DNA of 64,000 nt, from assembly GCA_002633005.1 (NCBI GenBank), contig NMRA01000081.1, positions 1,011,631-1,075,630 on the forward strand, in the 5' to 3' direction. The position numbers were made by a program, and so were the translations under genes. Below the pieces are notes generated by a model, which was not told the DNA's origin, made no database searches, and worked only from the letters and a program-made list of their open reading frames with translations. Within the stretch, counting starts at the first letter, position 1, and each line of letters starts with the position of its first letter. The stretch comes from Phoronis australis. Its lineage: Eukaryota; Phoronida; Phoronidae. Below are positions 29,301-37,753 of this stretch, in pieces.

Positions 29301-32300
29301 GATAAATATGATAGAAAAAGTATTGCATCTGTGTCTAAAGAACGAAACAAATACGAAGATTTAGGGAACTTAATTGAGTTCCTATTTGGGACTGTTTCGT
29401 GCAACCGGCCACAGAGGGCACTGTGTACTCTGCTCGGGCAACAGTTTCAATGTAACGTCACAAGGAACACATAGAAAAGAGTCTGTTGTATGCTGTAGTA
29501 CACTTGAACAGGACTTGCTCCACATGTGCTGCACTTAGGTGCTGTGTTTGGGTAACCACGGTGGTCATATCGCAATCAGTCAACAGAAAGAGCCCATCTT
29601 ATTTTGGTAATCATAATTATGTTTTTGTATCAGACTAAGACATAAATAACCCTGGCAGCCACTACATTGATTTCCCCTTTAAGTGTAGTAGTTCCCAGTC
29701 TTATAAACGTAAATTAATCAGTAATAAATGAGACACCTTGACAGTCTATATATTAACACCACCTGTGTACTCTCACTCAGTCTGAATGGGGGCACAGTAA
29801 TGTTATAAAAGAAACTGTGCCATCATATAATGTTAGTGCTGTATCTACTACCTGTTCTATAATATTTGCTATAATACAAATGAATGCTAAATCTATTTAC
29901 TGTTCTCTAAAATAATGTTATTAAAACAGTGTTTCAAGTCAACTAGTAATGCTAATCTCTTTAACTGTGTGTTCATAATTTATTAAAATAAGGTATGAAA
30001 ATTGCATATTCACTACTTATTCACCCATTCGCATGGGGTGTCTCATGTTGTAAACACGACGTGAAAGGGGTGGCCTGGATGAGTGTCGTGTGGCGAAGAC
30101 TCCTATGCTCAAAAAATGTTTTACCAATAATGGGGTAAAGTACTCTGATTTGTAACAGCCTAAAGTAATTACTGTTAATTGGATCATGCTGGCAACCTGT
30201 AGGCCACATTTCATTAAATTAACACATGGACAGTTGGCAATGCTTGGTTAAATTAATTTCACCACTCATCAATGATGAATTTTATTTGGACTACCCGGAA
30301 ATACATTAAATTTATTTTGTACAAAATAAATGGAGAAATTCTGTACTTAAATTGATCAGTCTTAAAATTGACAGAACATAGCAGTCTGTGGGCGAATGGA
30401 AAATTGCATCACTTACTCTCCACTTATTTCACACAAAATAAATTAAATATTACTTTCCTGATAGTCAAGGTGTGCCAAATAAACTGAATATACAGTCTTT
30501 GTAGTAACCAAACATCGCCAACTGCCCACGTGTGAATTTTACAAATGTGGCCAAGGGATTGCCAACATGATCCAACCAACAATAGAGTTACTTTATCCCC
30601 CTCCATTATAAGAATACTTTACCCCATCATTGGTGAAATACCCATTTGAGTGACACAACACTCATCCAGGTCACCCCTACACTGTACAAGCACATATGTC
30701 AACAACAGCATGAGATATCCCACATAAATGGATGACTTAAGGAAGAAGGCAACCATTTTCAATATCATTTTTGATTAAAATAAGATTTTCTGGTTACCCT
30801 AGATAAGTTTTTCAAATCAATTAAATTCCCCAAAGCTCTAATTAATTATGCATGCGTAACCCCGCCAGCTTTTTGTGGGAGGATTTATTGTGGACATCTG
30901 ATGATTGCATACAGTACTGTTTTTCAAAATAATTATTTGCTTAGTAGAACTCAGTTATTAGGAATTTAGCTATTGTTTGGTCAGCATGGGATGGGATTTA
31001 GCTGAAGTTGGTGACGTATATGGTGAAGCAGTGCTGCGGCAACTGTTCACACATACGAGTGACACTACAGTGACTGTTCACATGAATGGGTGACATGAAT
31101 GACTGTTCACACACAAACACACACGCACGCCCGCACGGGTGGCACGAATGACTGTTCACACACATGGGTGACACAACAGTGAGTGCTCACATGCACGGGT
31201 GGCAGAAAATTCGTGGCCTTGTTGAATCACTACAGTGGCTGCAGTTCGCGAAGCTGCGCGTTTCAAAAAAGCTCGCCTAACAGGTGACGACGGAGCAGAG
31301 AAGGGAAATATCTACGGTGAAGCAGCCTTTAGTTCAGAGAATGTTTAGCAGATATCTCCTTCATGATGACCTCTGAAGTGTACCATGTCTCCTTTGATGC
31401 ACACACGGTAGTTTACCCTCCTTGGCATGAATGGGGAATGCTCTACATTCTTGACGTGAATGAGCTTGCTGCGAGGAATCTTCACTGGTAATCAGTAACA
31501 TGACAAAACTCCTATACTATTCAAGAGTTTATGATGCTTGAATTCCAGTACGCAACAACTACTACACATACTGAGAATGACTCTTAAGCTGCTTTTGCAT
31601 TAGAGTTAGTCTGGACTAGTTTGCCATCGGAACATATTTTAGATCAGTGTGATAACCTACCTTACTAAATTGTCATCTTTCTCAATAGGCTGAACCACAC
31701 CCCCATCCTAACTTTAAAGCTTCGTAGTACTAAACACAAGATGTCGCTACGCTGTACCGCAATACGAATCTGACAACCAAATGCCACTTCTATTCTTGTT
31801 TTGAGACATGTTTAACTTTAAAATTGTACAGTGAACAGTGAGTTGGCAGAAATAGCAACAACATCAAAAGCAAAATGGCAGGAAGAACTCTGCACTCGCG
31901 TGATGTGGGGAGCTAAGTTAGTACAGTCAAGCAAAATAGTCCAGACCAAACCTTTCGCATTGCGCTTAGTACGTAGTCAGACCAACTTTCATACGCTCTG
32001 CCCTCTAGAATTGTTAGAAGCTGATGTACACAATGATGCATCTGATTTTAAACGGAGTCCGAAGTGCATTTAAACAACGACGGCAGGAATGATTTGGGGC
32101 ACAAACGTCACTACTGGAGCGACACATGCATTGTTAATTAGAGCGCGGGGAAATTTAATTTACTCGAACATTTATCAAGGATAACTAGAAAATTGTTATT
32201 TAACTAAAAATGACACTAAAAACGATTGCCTTCCGCTTAAAATGGTGAATATACGATGAAAACTTAAGATAAAGAGAGGTGTATATTACAAGAATTATTG

Positions 32301-35300
32301 ACAGGGCTTTGCATTGATATTTTCCCAAGAGCAAACTGAGTGCATGTAAATAATGTGAAGCCAAAAATTCCCTCGAAGTAGTCTTGTGTGAAATAAGTGA
32401 GTGCCAAAGTAATAATTCTTGATGAGCAAAATGAGGTGAGTATGCTAATCAGGGACGGGTCCAGGATTTTGAGTTGGGGGGGGGGTCAGGGCAGAGTATT
32501 AGCCAGTGTTCTGCCTGTCAAACATTTGCACCCTCGAACTGCCAAATGGAATATGGGAGAATTTTAGGGGGGGGGGGGGGNNNNNNNNNNNNNNNNNNNN
32601 NNNNNNNNNNNNNNNNACCCCGCCACTGCTAATTAAGTGTAGAATTACCGTAACAAACTTTTAAAACAAAAAAGCTCCACGTCCAAGACTATAGAAGGGT
32701 AACAGCTGGAATAACTTGACTTCAAAATGTGACATTACACAAGGCAATCAATGTCAAACAAGAGTGGATCTTTAGGGAGACTTAAGATCAATACTTAAGA
32801 ATTACACTCCAGGGACTCCACCAAATACTGTGTGTAGAAATTATATCTGGCTAATGTATAGCTCCCGTCAATTAACTCATCGTGGAAGCTATAATTTCAT
32901 TAGTAAACCAACTTAAGATAGATGTTTTAGTACATTATTTTGATAATTAAGTCCTGCTTATATTCAGAAATGGTCAGCCAAATTAACATACGACAAATTG
33001 GAAAACTTTTGAACACAAAAATGAGAAGTCTGTTAGCCTGCCATCATCGAAAAAAGAATAAGATCAATGCTGAGCATTGAAATGTGCCCACAACCGCACA
33101 ACGAACAATATGCTACTAGGGGTGTTTACTAGAATCATAAAATGTCCATTAGATGGCGCCAAATAGGTTGAACCTGGGAAGGCCACATTGTCTCTCTAAT
33201 AAAATACAATTTGTCAAATTTTATGAAAATCTGTCAAGGAACTACACACACACAGATGCAAACATGAAAAAACATACTGACAAATAGGAGGCACAGTGAT
33301 AGTCGGATTCGTCCATCTTGTGTCAAATTATTAGAAAATACACTTGCCAAATTTCCAAACAATCTTACAATGGGTTCAGGAGATACAGTGAAGCAAATGC
33401 AAAAAAAATGTCACTAAAGGGGCACTGCAGTAGTTAGACTTGTCTCAAAATGCAGGTCAGCTGTGTCCTTGACAATAGTACATCTGACACAAAAATAATA
33501 AAAATGGCCAGTAAGTGGGACAGAATACGTCAAATCATGAAAAAATGGCATAAACGTCATGCATAAAAGCTTGTTCACCTAATTTCATGAAAAACCATCA
33601 AGGAATTCTGAAGATACAGAGGCAAATTAATGAAATGTAATTAACATTCTCAAAGGGGTTAAAGAGATACAGCAGCAGACAGATATGACTGCAATATGCA
33701 CGTCCCACATTGTACTAGTACATGAGCCCAAGGTGCTATATGACTTAGAAACATACAGTTGTAACCAACAAACCTTTGCTCTTTAAAACATTGGCAAACT
33801 TGCACACTTGCTTCAGCAAACCGCTGTAAGTAATCTCCCCATGGTCATCGTGAGGGTCATTCCCTTCCCTAAAAGAAATTGACAAATCATTTTACCCATT
33901 ATGTTATGGTTATAGGTGACGCACAAAGTGGCATGACTGTACTCTCTCGGCAAGCTTAAAAATGAAATTCATGAAAATTATAAATTCAAGGGCAGAAAAT
34001 GACTCAACGGCTATGCCTTGCCAAATTAAAGCCAGGCACCAGATTTCTCACCTAGATGCTGGTTTAAAGAATCGACACTAGAATTTTAATGCGCTGTTAT
34101 GGAATTTATTTTCATCAGCAACTCTTCTTCATTTTAAATACATGCTCAACGAAGCATGAACATCCGGCGTTTTAGAGAAAATTGTCAACATAACATTTAC
34201 GATAGAGCCTGAAAACCACTACACCCATCAATGTAATGACCTTAAAGCCATTGCGGATGAGAACATTTTGTTAAAATCCTAGATTTAACAAAGAGTCGTT
34301 TAACCATGAAGAAGTTTTATAAACAACATGCTTTTTGGTAATATTATAATCATGATACATTATCATTATATGAGAAGAAATTCAATATCATTGAAAACTG
34401 CAGAAACTGGTTCTTGCATGCCAAAATGGATGAAGAAATGTTAATTCACTGAAAATGCTATAAATAGTGTTATATAACTCCAACACTGACCACCAAAATA
34501 AATTGCTTATCCTTTCTAAAGTTAACAGTAACAAGGAATATACTTATTAGTATTTAAAGTGCTTTAACTGCATTTGATATTCTGGAGCCAGTCAAAAATC
34601 AGGATTTGTGGTCATAAGTTTTTGGCATATCAGTTATGACATTTGCTGGGTAAATTTTGGTGATAAATTCTGACAGCCTGGTATCCTGTTAATCCATACA
34701 GACATCTTCAGTTCAATGCAATGCTTAAGTTTGAAGTCAGAAGCCTCCAAAATCTGAAAAATCACAGTTTCAACTTGCGAGGCCTAAAATGGGCGTGGCA
34801 CCCAATATTATACAGGGCAATATCTCAGAGAGCCTTTGACGCAGGCCAATTAAATTTTGCAGATAAACATTGTGTATCATTAACATCTCAGTGAATTTTC
34901 ATCCTATTCTGAGAAAGTAACCAGACACCCTCTATGGAATGACCCTATTATTCAGTGAATGAAACTGGTTCTCTAAATCAGGGACTTCTATATCCCACAA
35001 GCTAGTGTTCAATAACATCATAGATTACAGAAAAAAAATTCACAACTCCGACACTTTCTTACGAAATATCCTAGAGGAGGCACCACCCTCCTAAATTACC
35101 AATTTCAGTTTCTGGTTAGTGTATTGTGAGGGGAAATTCTTTCATCTATTTTATTGTCTAGTTCAACAAACAAAAAATTTTGACATTGAAACGCTGTTGA
35201 AAGTCTTCTAATAGTAGAACCGTTGGTGTTGTGATGACAATGTTACTGGTCATGTAATTGCAAAATTCAAACTTCATTACTGTGGAAACTTAGTCCTTTA

Positions 35301-37464
35301 CATTTCGCTAAGACAAACATCTGACAACACAACAGCTGACCATGATTAGCAAACGACGTACTTGTCGGAAGTAAAACTTGCTAATTTTGCCAGGTGTTGC
35401 TAGTGAATAATGATAAAGTGAATAATAAGATCACAGATTTCATCCATTGAAAATACAATTATGAAGTTGGCAGTCCATGTACCGTACTCGTCCGGGTTAC
35501 CGCCCAGGGCGCTAAAATTGGGAATCTAAAAAACAGGGGGTGGACGGTAAGCTGAGCATGGGAGGTTAAAATCAAAATTTTTGAAAAGTCAGGAGTGGGT
35601 GCTTACTGCAAGGAGGACCAATTTTACCATCACGGAGCTACACTGACGGACTTCAAGCATAGCAGTTCAAATATATGTCGGTGGATTAAAGAAACGGACT
35701 TTGTCTCCCTGAAGTGGAATAGTGCACACAACACAGTGGCGCCGTGATCCCAAGCGTGATTGGGTATTTTACGTACCTCAGTCGCTTCTCGTCATCTCTT
35801 AGAACTAAGGTATTCCTACAGGTAGGCGTGTGTTCAGTAAGGCAAGTTTCTTGAGAGAAAAGGCAGATCAAGACTCTACTATTGTGCTGCGTATTTATAA
35901 CGGAAGCACCTGATTTTGTAGATTTGCTCCCCGCTAGACACTTTGGCAACCAAAACACGTGCTAATGATTGACAGGTCTCAGTTCTTTTAAGAACATTAA
36001 AATGCTTTAAACCTAGTTTCAAAAATGAAACATTTAATTTACATTTCTTTCTGAGATGCTCAAAGCATGTGCTCAACAATCAAACTATACTACTATTAAG
36101 CAATAGGGGGTGCTAAGTCGGCTGCAAAAATTAATAAAGCAAAAACACATCGTGTAAAAAGAGATCAGGGAAATCAAGAGTTCAAAAACTTATGTTTTTG
36201 ACCACGTGGATATGGATAGTATTTTCGAATTGTGCTTAATTACAATTTGATTTCTTGCGCTGTTGCTTTTGCCCGGTTGGGCGCTTCCATTTTGGTTGGG
36301 CACTTTCATTTCGGTGTCGGGAGTGAGTCATTAAATATGTGCGTTTAACCAAGGCAGGGAACAGCAAGACAAGTTGGCTTGTCACAATAACTTGTGTTTG
36401 CTTATATTCAAAGCAATGCCTCCAAAATAATGTTGGTGTGCTCGTGTACTGTCACGGCACTCATGGCCAGAAAGATAGGCTAAGGACTTGAAATTCCAGT
36501 CAGGTACCACTTTGCTGGTTCTTCCATGGCAATGAAATACATTTGACAAGCTCTGTCTCAGTGATCAGTAAATGCTGACACGAGTTCCGCGCGTGAGCCA
36601 CAGGAAATAATTGTATCTCCTTCAGTAAAGTGCATGATACTACGGGTATTTTACCGCCATAGTAAGGCAAGGTCCCCGTTCCGCTAAAACTGATTGGTTG
36701 TCACTGGAAGGTAAACGAGTTGCGCACGTTTTGGAATCTTAGTTTTGTGCCACGAACATTCACAGAAGCACAGACACTTTTAGGGAAGTCTCGATCACGA
36801 AAAAGTGGGGGTGGGCGGTAAGCAGAGCATGGGCGCTTAAAAATAAAAAATTGAAAATTTTGGAGTGGGCAGTAAGCCGAACATGGGCGGTAACCCGGAC
36901 GGGTACAGTACTATAGTCGCCTAGTCGGATATAATAGACCCTGATTAAGAGAACCAGTTTCATCCACTAAATAACGGCCGTTATTTAGTGATTGCCTGGT
37001 TCTCTAAGTCAGGGTCCATTATATCCGACTAGTGCCCTATAGTCTATGATAACATAAACAACAACAAAGAATTCATGGATCAAAATCCTTAAGCAAATAA
37101 CATTGGCAAGCTGGAATTTTATATAATTCAAGTAAACACACCAATAAAATGCAACTTTACTCCCTAAACCACGCTCAATGTTACGATCCAGCATGTTGTA
37201 GCACATATTAGTGACAGCCCCTTTCATCCACTGGATATATATGGGGCCTTTTGAATGGTCGAAGTTGTAGTCTAAGAACTCGCCGGTCGGCTGCGATTTC
37301 CAATAAAAGTCCTTTGCAATTTCACCCCAAAATTTAGAGGGATTTTCTACCGACTCTTTGTACATTTCTTCGTACTGTTGCATCGACTTGACAAGAGCAT
37401 TTTGCTGTATTTCATTGTTCGGCTCGAAGACCTCAGTCGTATCGTGTTGATCGAAGTCGGCCAT
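8389..37464 (-). CDS. ACSS2: Acetyl-CoA synthetase, ACSS2-like (cytosolic/nuclear, AMP-forming)
   Basis: Ligates acetate to CoA using ATP through an acetyl-adenylate, supplying acetyl-CoA for lipid synthesis and histone acetylation. Coding exons: 37142-37464, 33774-33868, 28660-28763, exon 4 as either 22188-22260 or 21007-21079, 19783-19858, 18510-18645, 17812-17930, 17225-17417, 16219-16352, 15579-15711, 14691-14747, 12301-12381, 10984-11092, 10253-10498, 8389-8588. All junctions are GT-AG and all phases close, giving 692 aa (human ACSS2 is about 701). Visible motifs: ATP loop [10 protein letters not shown] (residues about 308-317), DTFWQTET (about 455-462), [12 protein letters not shown] (about 555-562) and PKTRSGK with the adenylation lysine at about 653. 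The start MADFDQHD at 37464 opens directly into homologous sequence. There is no mitochondrial-type leader, so ACSS2 fits better than ACSS1. The protein is a Gcn5-acetylation/AMP-binding family member by motif. Odd: a duplicated exon 4 and repeats at two donor sites, listed separately. Confidence 0.95.
8589..10252 (-). other. ACSS2 intron 14, nothing recognised
   Basis: AT-rich intron between the exon coding WITGRIDD and the last exon. No tandem array, inverted repeat or transposon end was noticed. Confidence 0.4.
10934..11008 (-). repeat. Exon-intron boundary duplicated (ACSS2 exon 13 donor)
   Basis: The end of exon 13 plus its donor (minus strand GGGATACTACTGTAC ... GGTGATGGTAAGGC) is present a second time 43 bp into the intron, with only two differences in a 31-bp block (10934-10964 versus 10977-11007). 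The real donor follows 10984. The copy gives an equivalent donor after 10941. Using the copy would add 43 nt and shift the frame, so the exon-proximal donor is the productive one. Confidence 0.85.
12382..14690 (-). other. ACSS2 intron 11 with degenerate repeats
   Basis: 12830-13330 is a low-complexity stretch of GAY/RAY-type triplets (gatgaca, gacaacaa, gatgcca) that leaves overlapping Asp/Asn-rich and Thr/Met-rich ORFs on both strands without splice sites. The same flavour returns at 13500-13555. It also holds 'accatgcagacaact' repeated at about 13070 and 13120. 13780-14620 is an old tandem duplication, listed separately. Confidence 0.45.
13780..14620. repeat. Old tandem duplication, about 473-bp period, two copies
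   Basis: 'aaaatggccaccacagcgcc' near 13858 and 'aaaatggtcgacacagtacc' near 14331 begin parallel stretches: 'gatttcgcccaaaaataata' against 'gatttcccacaagaacaata', then 'attacatgtcatttggacaa' against 'aatttcatgtcgatcagaca'. Similarity is clear but decayed. Confidence 0.5.
17681..17848 (-). repeat. Exon-intron boundary repeat (ACSS2 exon 7 donor), three copies
   Basis: The last about 30 nt of exon 7 with its donor (minus: GAGGATCCTCTATTTATGTT..ACACCAG then GTAATG) recurs twice inside the intron, with its TGGTGTATAA-type core at 17681 and 17722 as well as the real one at 17813. The 17681 copy keeps a GT (CCAC then GTAATT). The 17722 copy has lost it (TTTAATG). Spacing is 41 and 91 bp, so the array is irregular. 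Confidence 0.8.
18773..18900 (+). repeat. Dispersed repeat copy 2
   Basis: 'ggagaacagcgcataaagca' followed by 'ataatttcatatgaatccga' and 'atctctgggatacgatgttt' matches the family seen at 2845, 48020 and 62153 (inverted). It lies in ACSS2 intron 5, between exons 5 and 6. Confidence 0.5.
20268..20355. repeat. Perfect 44-bp tandem duplication
   Basis: The block starting CACAATCTACTTCATAAAA at 20268-20311 is repeated without change at 20312-20355. Perfect identity in an intron suggests a recent event. It lies in the intron between exon 4b and exon 5 of ACSS2. Confidence 0.95.
21007..21079 (-). CDS. ACSS2: ACSS2 alternative exon 4b (mutually exclusive candidate)
   Basis: A 73-nt exon preceded by a T-rich acceptor (CCTTTGTTTAG) and followed by a strong donor (GTAAGT). 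It reads [19 protein letters not shown] and continues ...VLITG, then is completed by the first two bases of exon 5 into Asp. It is closer to the human ACSS2 segment (FAGFSAESLCERILDSS) than its partner at 22188-22260. Joining exon 3 (ends ...HSIV) to this exon and exon 5 (DGVYRGTK) gives an unbroken protein. Confidence 0.92.
21597..21613. repeat. Poly-G run
   Basis: About 17 consecutive G inside the intron between exon 4a and 4b of ACSS2. Its length may be unreliable in the assembly. It could form a G-quadruplex, or slow polymerases, between the two alternative exons, but nothing in the sequence shows a function. Confidence 0.7.
22188..22260 (-). CDS. ACSS2: ACSS2 alternative exon 4a (mutually exclusive candidate)
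   Basis: A second 73-nt exon, 1108 nt upstream of 4b in transcript order, with a good acceptor (CTCTCTTTCTCTAG) and a weaker donor (CAG then GTTTGA). It reads [19 protein letters not shown] and continues ...LLIVA, in the same phase as 4b, sharing 11 of 24 residues with it. No stop, no frameshift. Splicing 4a directly to 4b would run into TGA after six codons, and skipping both gives TGA after eight, so the two cannot be used together. What differs functionally is not visible. The segment lies just before the YRG stretch near the CoA side of the family fold (family knowledge, approximate). Confidence 0.85.
22490..22640 (-). repeat. tRNA-derived SINE or tRNA relic
   Basis: On the minus strand TGGTGTAGTGG (22598-22588) is a good A box and GGTTCGAATCC (22555-22545) is a perfect-looking B box, 32 nt apart as in tRNA genes. 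The T-arm stem has mismatches and no acceptor stem closes, so it is not a working tRNA. Past the B box lies a short palindrome, TCTCACTAGTGAGA. A SINE with a tRNA head is the simplest reading. It lies in intron 3 of ACSS2. Confidence 0.6.
24130..24250. repeat. Dispersed 'gacctcaga...ggcgacctgggattt' repeat
   Basis: Phrases 'ggtgacctcagatttcatt' and 'ggtgacctgggattttt' here resemble 'atgacctcagatcttgtttg' plus 'gcgacctgaaactttcacc' at 28085-28145 and 'cgacctcagactgtgtttgg' plus 'cgacgtgggaaaaattt' at 23670-23710. All are in ACSS2 intron 3. The class is unknown. Confidence 0.35.
24473..26268. mobile_element. DNA transposon, TA-type ends with sub-terminal GGGCGSTTAA repeats (copy 1)
   Basis: The first and last 26 bases (24473-24498 and 26243-26268) are perfect inverted repeats starting TACCGTAAACGTTCGGGTT. 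The leading TA is compatible with a duplicated TA target. Just inside each end lies an irregular array of GGGCGGTTAA/GGGCGCTTAA, about six copies at 24500-24655 and about seven at 26080-26260, in the same direction at both ends although the tips are inverted. The 1.4-kb core has only short ORFs (25060-25263 minus, 25632-25901 plus) that I do not recognise, so it is probably non-autonomous. It lies in ACSS2 intron 3. A related element is at 35480-36910. Confidence 0.8.
27255..27595. repeat. Minisatellite, about 35-40-bp unit
   Basis: Imperfect units built from CAACATATCACACAAG and TGCCTTGATACTTGT recur about nine times, with deletions in several units. It lies in ACSS2 intron 3 and does not touch an exon. 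Confidence 0.8.
28453..28590. mobile_element. Palindromic mini-element, GAGAACCAGTTT family (copy B)
   Basis: Left arm ('gatttctcggcaatagtctg', then 'gcccatattttgagaaccag') and right arm ('aactggttctcaacaattgg', 'ccaaaccattaccgatttct') are imperfect inverted repeats of about 60 bp around a spacer of about 20 bp. It begins about 70 nt past the exon 3 donor of ACSS2. Related copies: 36911-37042 (complete) and 34949-34998 (one arm). Confidence 0.65.
30018..30740. mobile_element. Long inverted-repeat element, arms about 220 bp
   Basis: The left arm (about 30018-30245) and the right arm (about 30490-30740, reverse complement) align through several blocks: 'ggggtggcctggatgagtgt' with 'ggggtgacctggatgagtgt', 'aatggggtaaagta' with 'gatggggtaaagta', 'ggatcatgctggcaa' with 'ggatcatgttggcaa', and 'cagttggcaatg' with 'cagttggcgatg'. 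The middle, about 245 bp, has no ORF of note. Exact ends and target duplication were not resolved. It lies in ACSS2 intron 2 and reads as an old non-autonomous DNA transposon or a fold-back repeat. Confidence 0.65.
31045..31205. repeat. Minisatellite around GACTGTTCACAC
   Basis: Units of the type 'gggtgacacgaatgactgttcacac', 20-40 bp, repeat about five times with an embedded CA/CG-rich microsatellite at 31110-31135. It is intronic (ACSS2 intron 2). Confidence 0.65.
32450..32628. mobile_element. hAT-like mini-element with poly-G core and sequence gap
   Basis: Begins CAGGGACGGGTCCAGGATTTT and ends ACCCCGCCACTG, that is, CAG...CTG termini of hAT type. It is flanked by CTAAT on both sides (32445-32449 and 32629-32633), a 5-bp target duplication. 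A G run at about 32569-32580 leads into 36 N (32581-32616), so its true length is unknown. Confidence 0.6.
33100..33700. repeat. Degenerate repeated block in ACSS2 intron 1
   Basis: Phrases such as 'atttcatgaaaaaccatcaa', 'caaattttatgaaaatctgt', 'gaagatacagaggca' and 'ggagatacagtgaagca' recur at intervals of about 180-200 bp, suggesting two or three very decayed tandem units. The span crosses no exon (exon 2 begins at 33774). Confidence 0.35.
34949..34998. repeat. Single arm of the GAGAACCAGTTT palindrome family (copy C)
   Basis: 'ttattcagtgaatgaaactg' followed by 'gttctctaaatcaggg' and 'tatatccca' matches the right half of the palindrome at 36911-37042. The left arm is absent. Confidence 0.5.
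35480..36910. mobile_element. DNA transposon, TA-type ends with sub-terminal GGGCGSTTAA repeats (copy 2)
   Basis: The outer 27 bases (35480-35506 and 36884-36910) are inverted repeats with two mismatches (TACYGTACYCGTCCGGGTT), clearly related to the ends of the element at 24473-26268. Inside each end are GGGCGCTAAA, GGGCGGTAAG and GGGCGCTTAA motifs, again in the same direction at both ends. The core is 1.2 kb. Its longest ORF (35686-35958, minus) is not recognised and no transposase motif is visible. It lies in ACSS2 intron 1, and its right end touches the palindrome at 36911. Confidence 0.75.
36911..37042. mobile_element. Palindromic mini-element, GAGAACCAGTTT family (copy A)
   Basis: A 132-bp near-perfect palindrome opening with CTATAG, then CTAGTCGGATATAAT, centred on AATAACGGCCGTTATT at about 36970-36985, and closing with ATTATATCCGACTAG and CTATAG. 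It would fold into one long hairpin. It lies 100 nt past the exon 1 donor of ACSS2. Confidence 0.85.
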
Positions 37465-37753
37465 TTTTCAAGCTATGTCCGTAGACAATTCTATAATTAT
37501 GAAATAAACAAGAGAGAAATGAACATTTTTAAAGTACCCTAATACAACCAAAAGCGAGATAGTTGACATTTCCACATTTTGTGTTAGTTTTATACAATTA
37601 ATCATGGCAAATTGAAATTATTTTGCAAACAATTTTTGTATTACTGGGTAACACAATGAGAAAAGCATGTTGAATATTCCTAACTTGTAATATTCACAAA
37701 TTATGGTAAATAATGTAAAAATTTGTTTATTATAGTTCTGAATTCTGGTCAAC
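37465..37753. promoter_or_regulatory. Shared head-to-head promoter region, ACSS2 / NOL10
   Basis: Only 289 bp separate the two start codons, so both transcripts must start here, unless a 5' UTR intron places one start further away. The stretch is AT-rich, with no CpG-island character and no clear TATA box at a fixed distance. TTATTATAG at 37727-37735 could be a 3' splice site just before the NOL10 ATG (37754), which would imply a non-coding first exon. Confidence 0.6.

Noticed and set aside
37009-37464. Taking the whole 151-residue ORF as ACSS2 N-terminus
   Set aside because: Homology stops at ...KVAFYW, where a GT donor lies (after 37142). The rest is intron and hairpin element.
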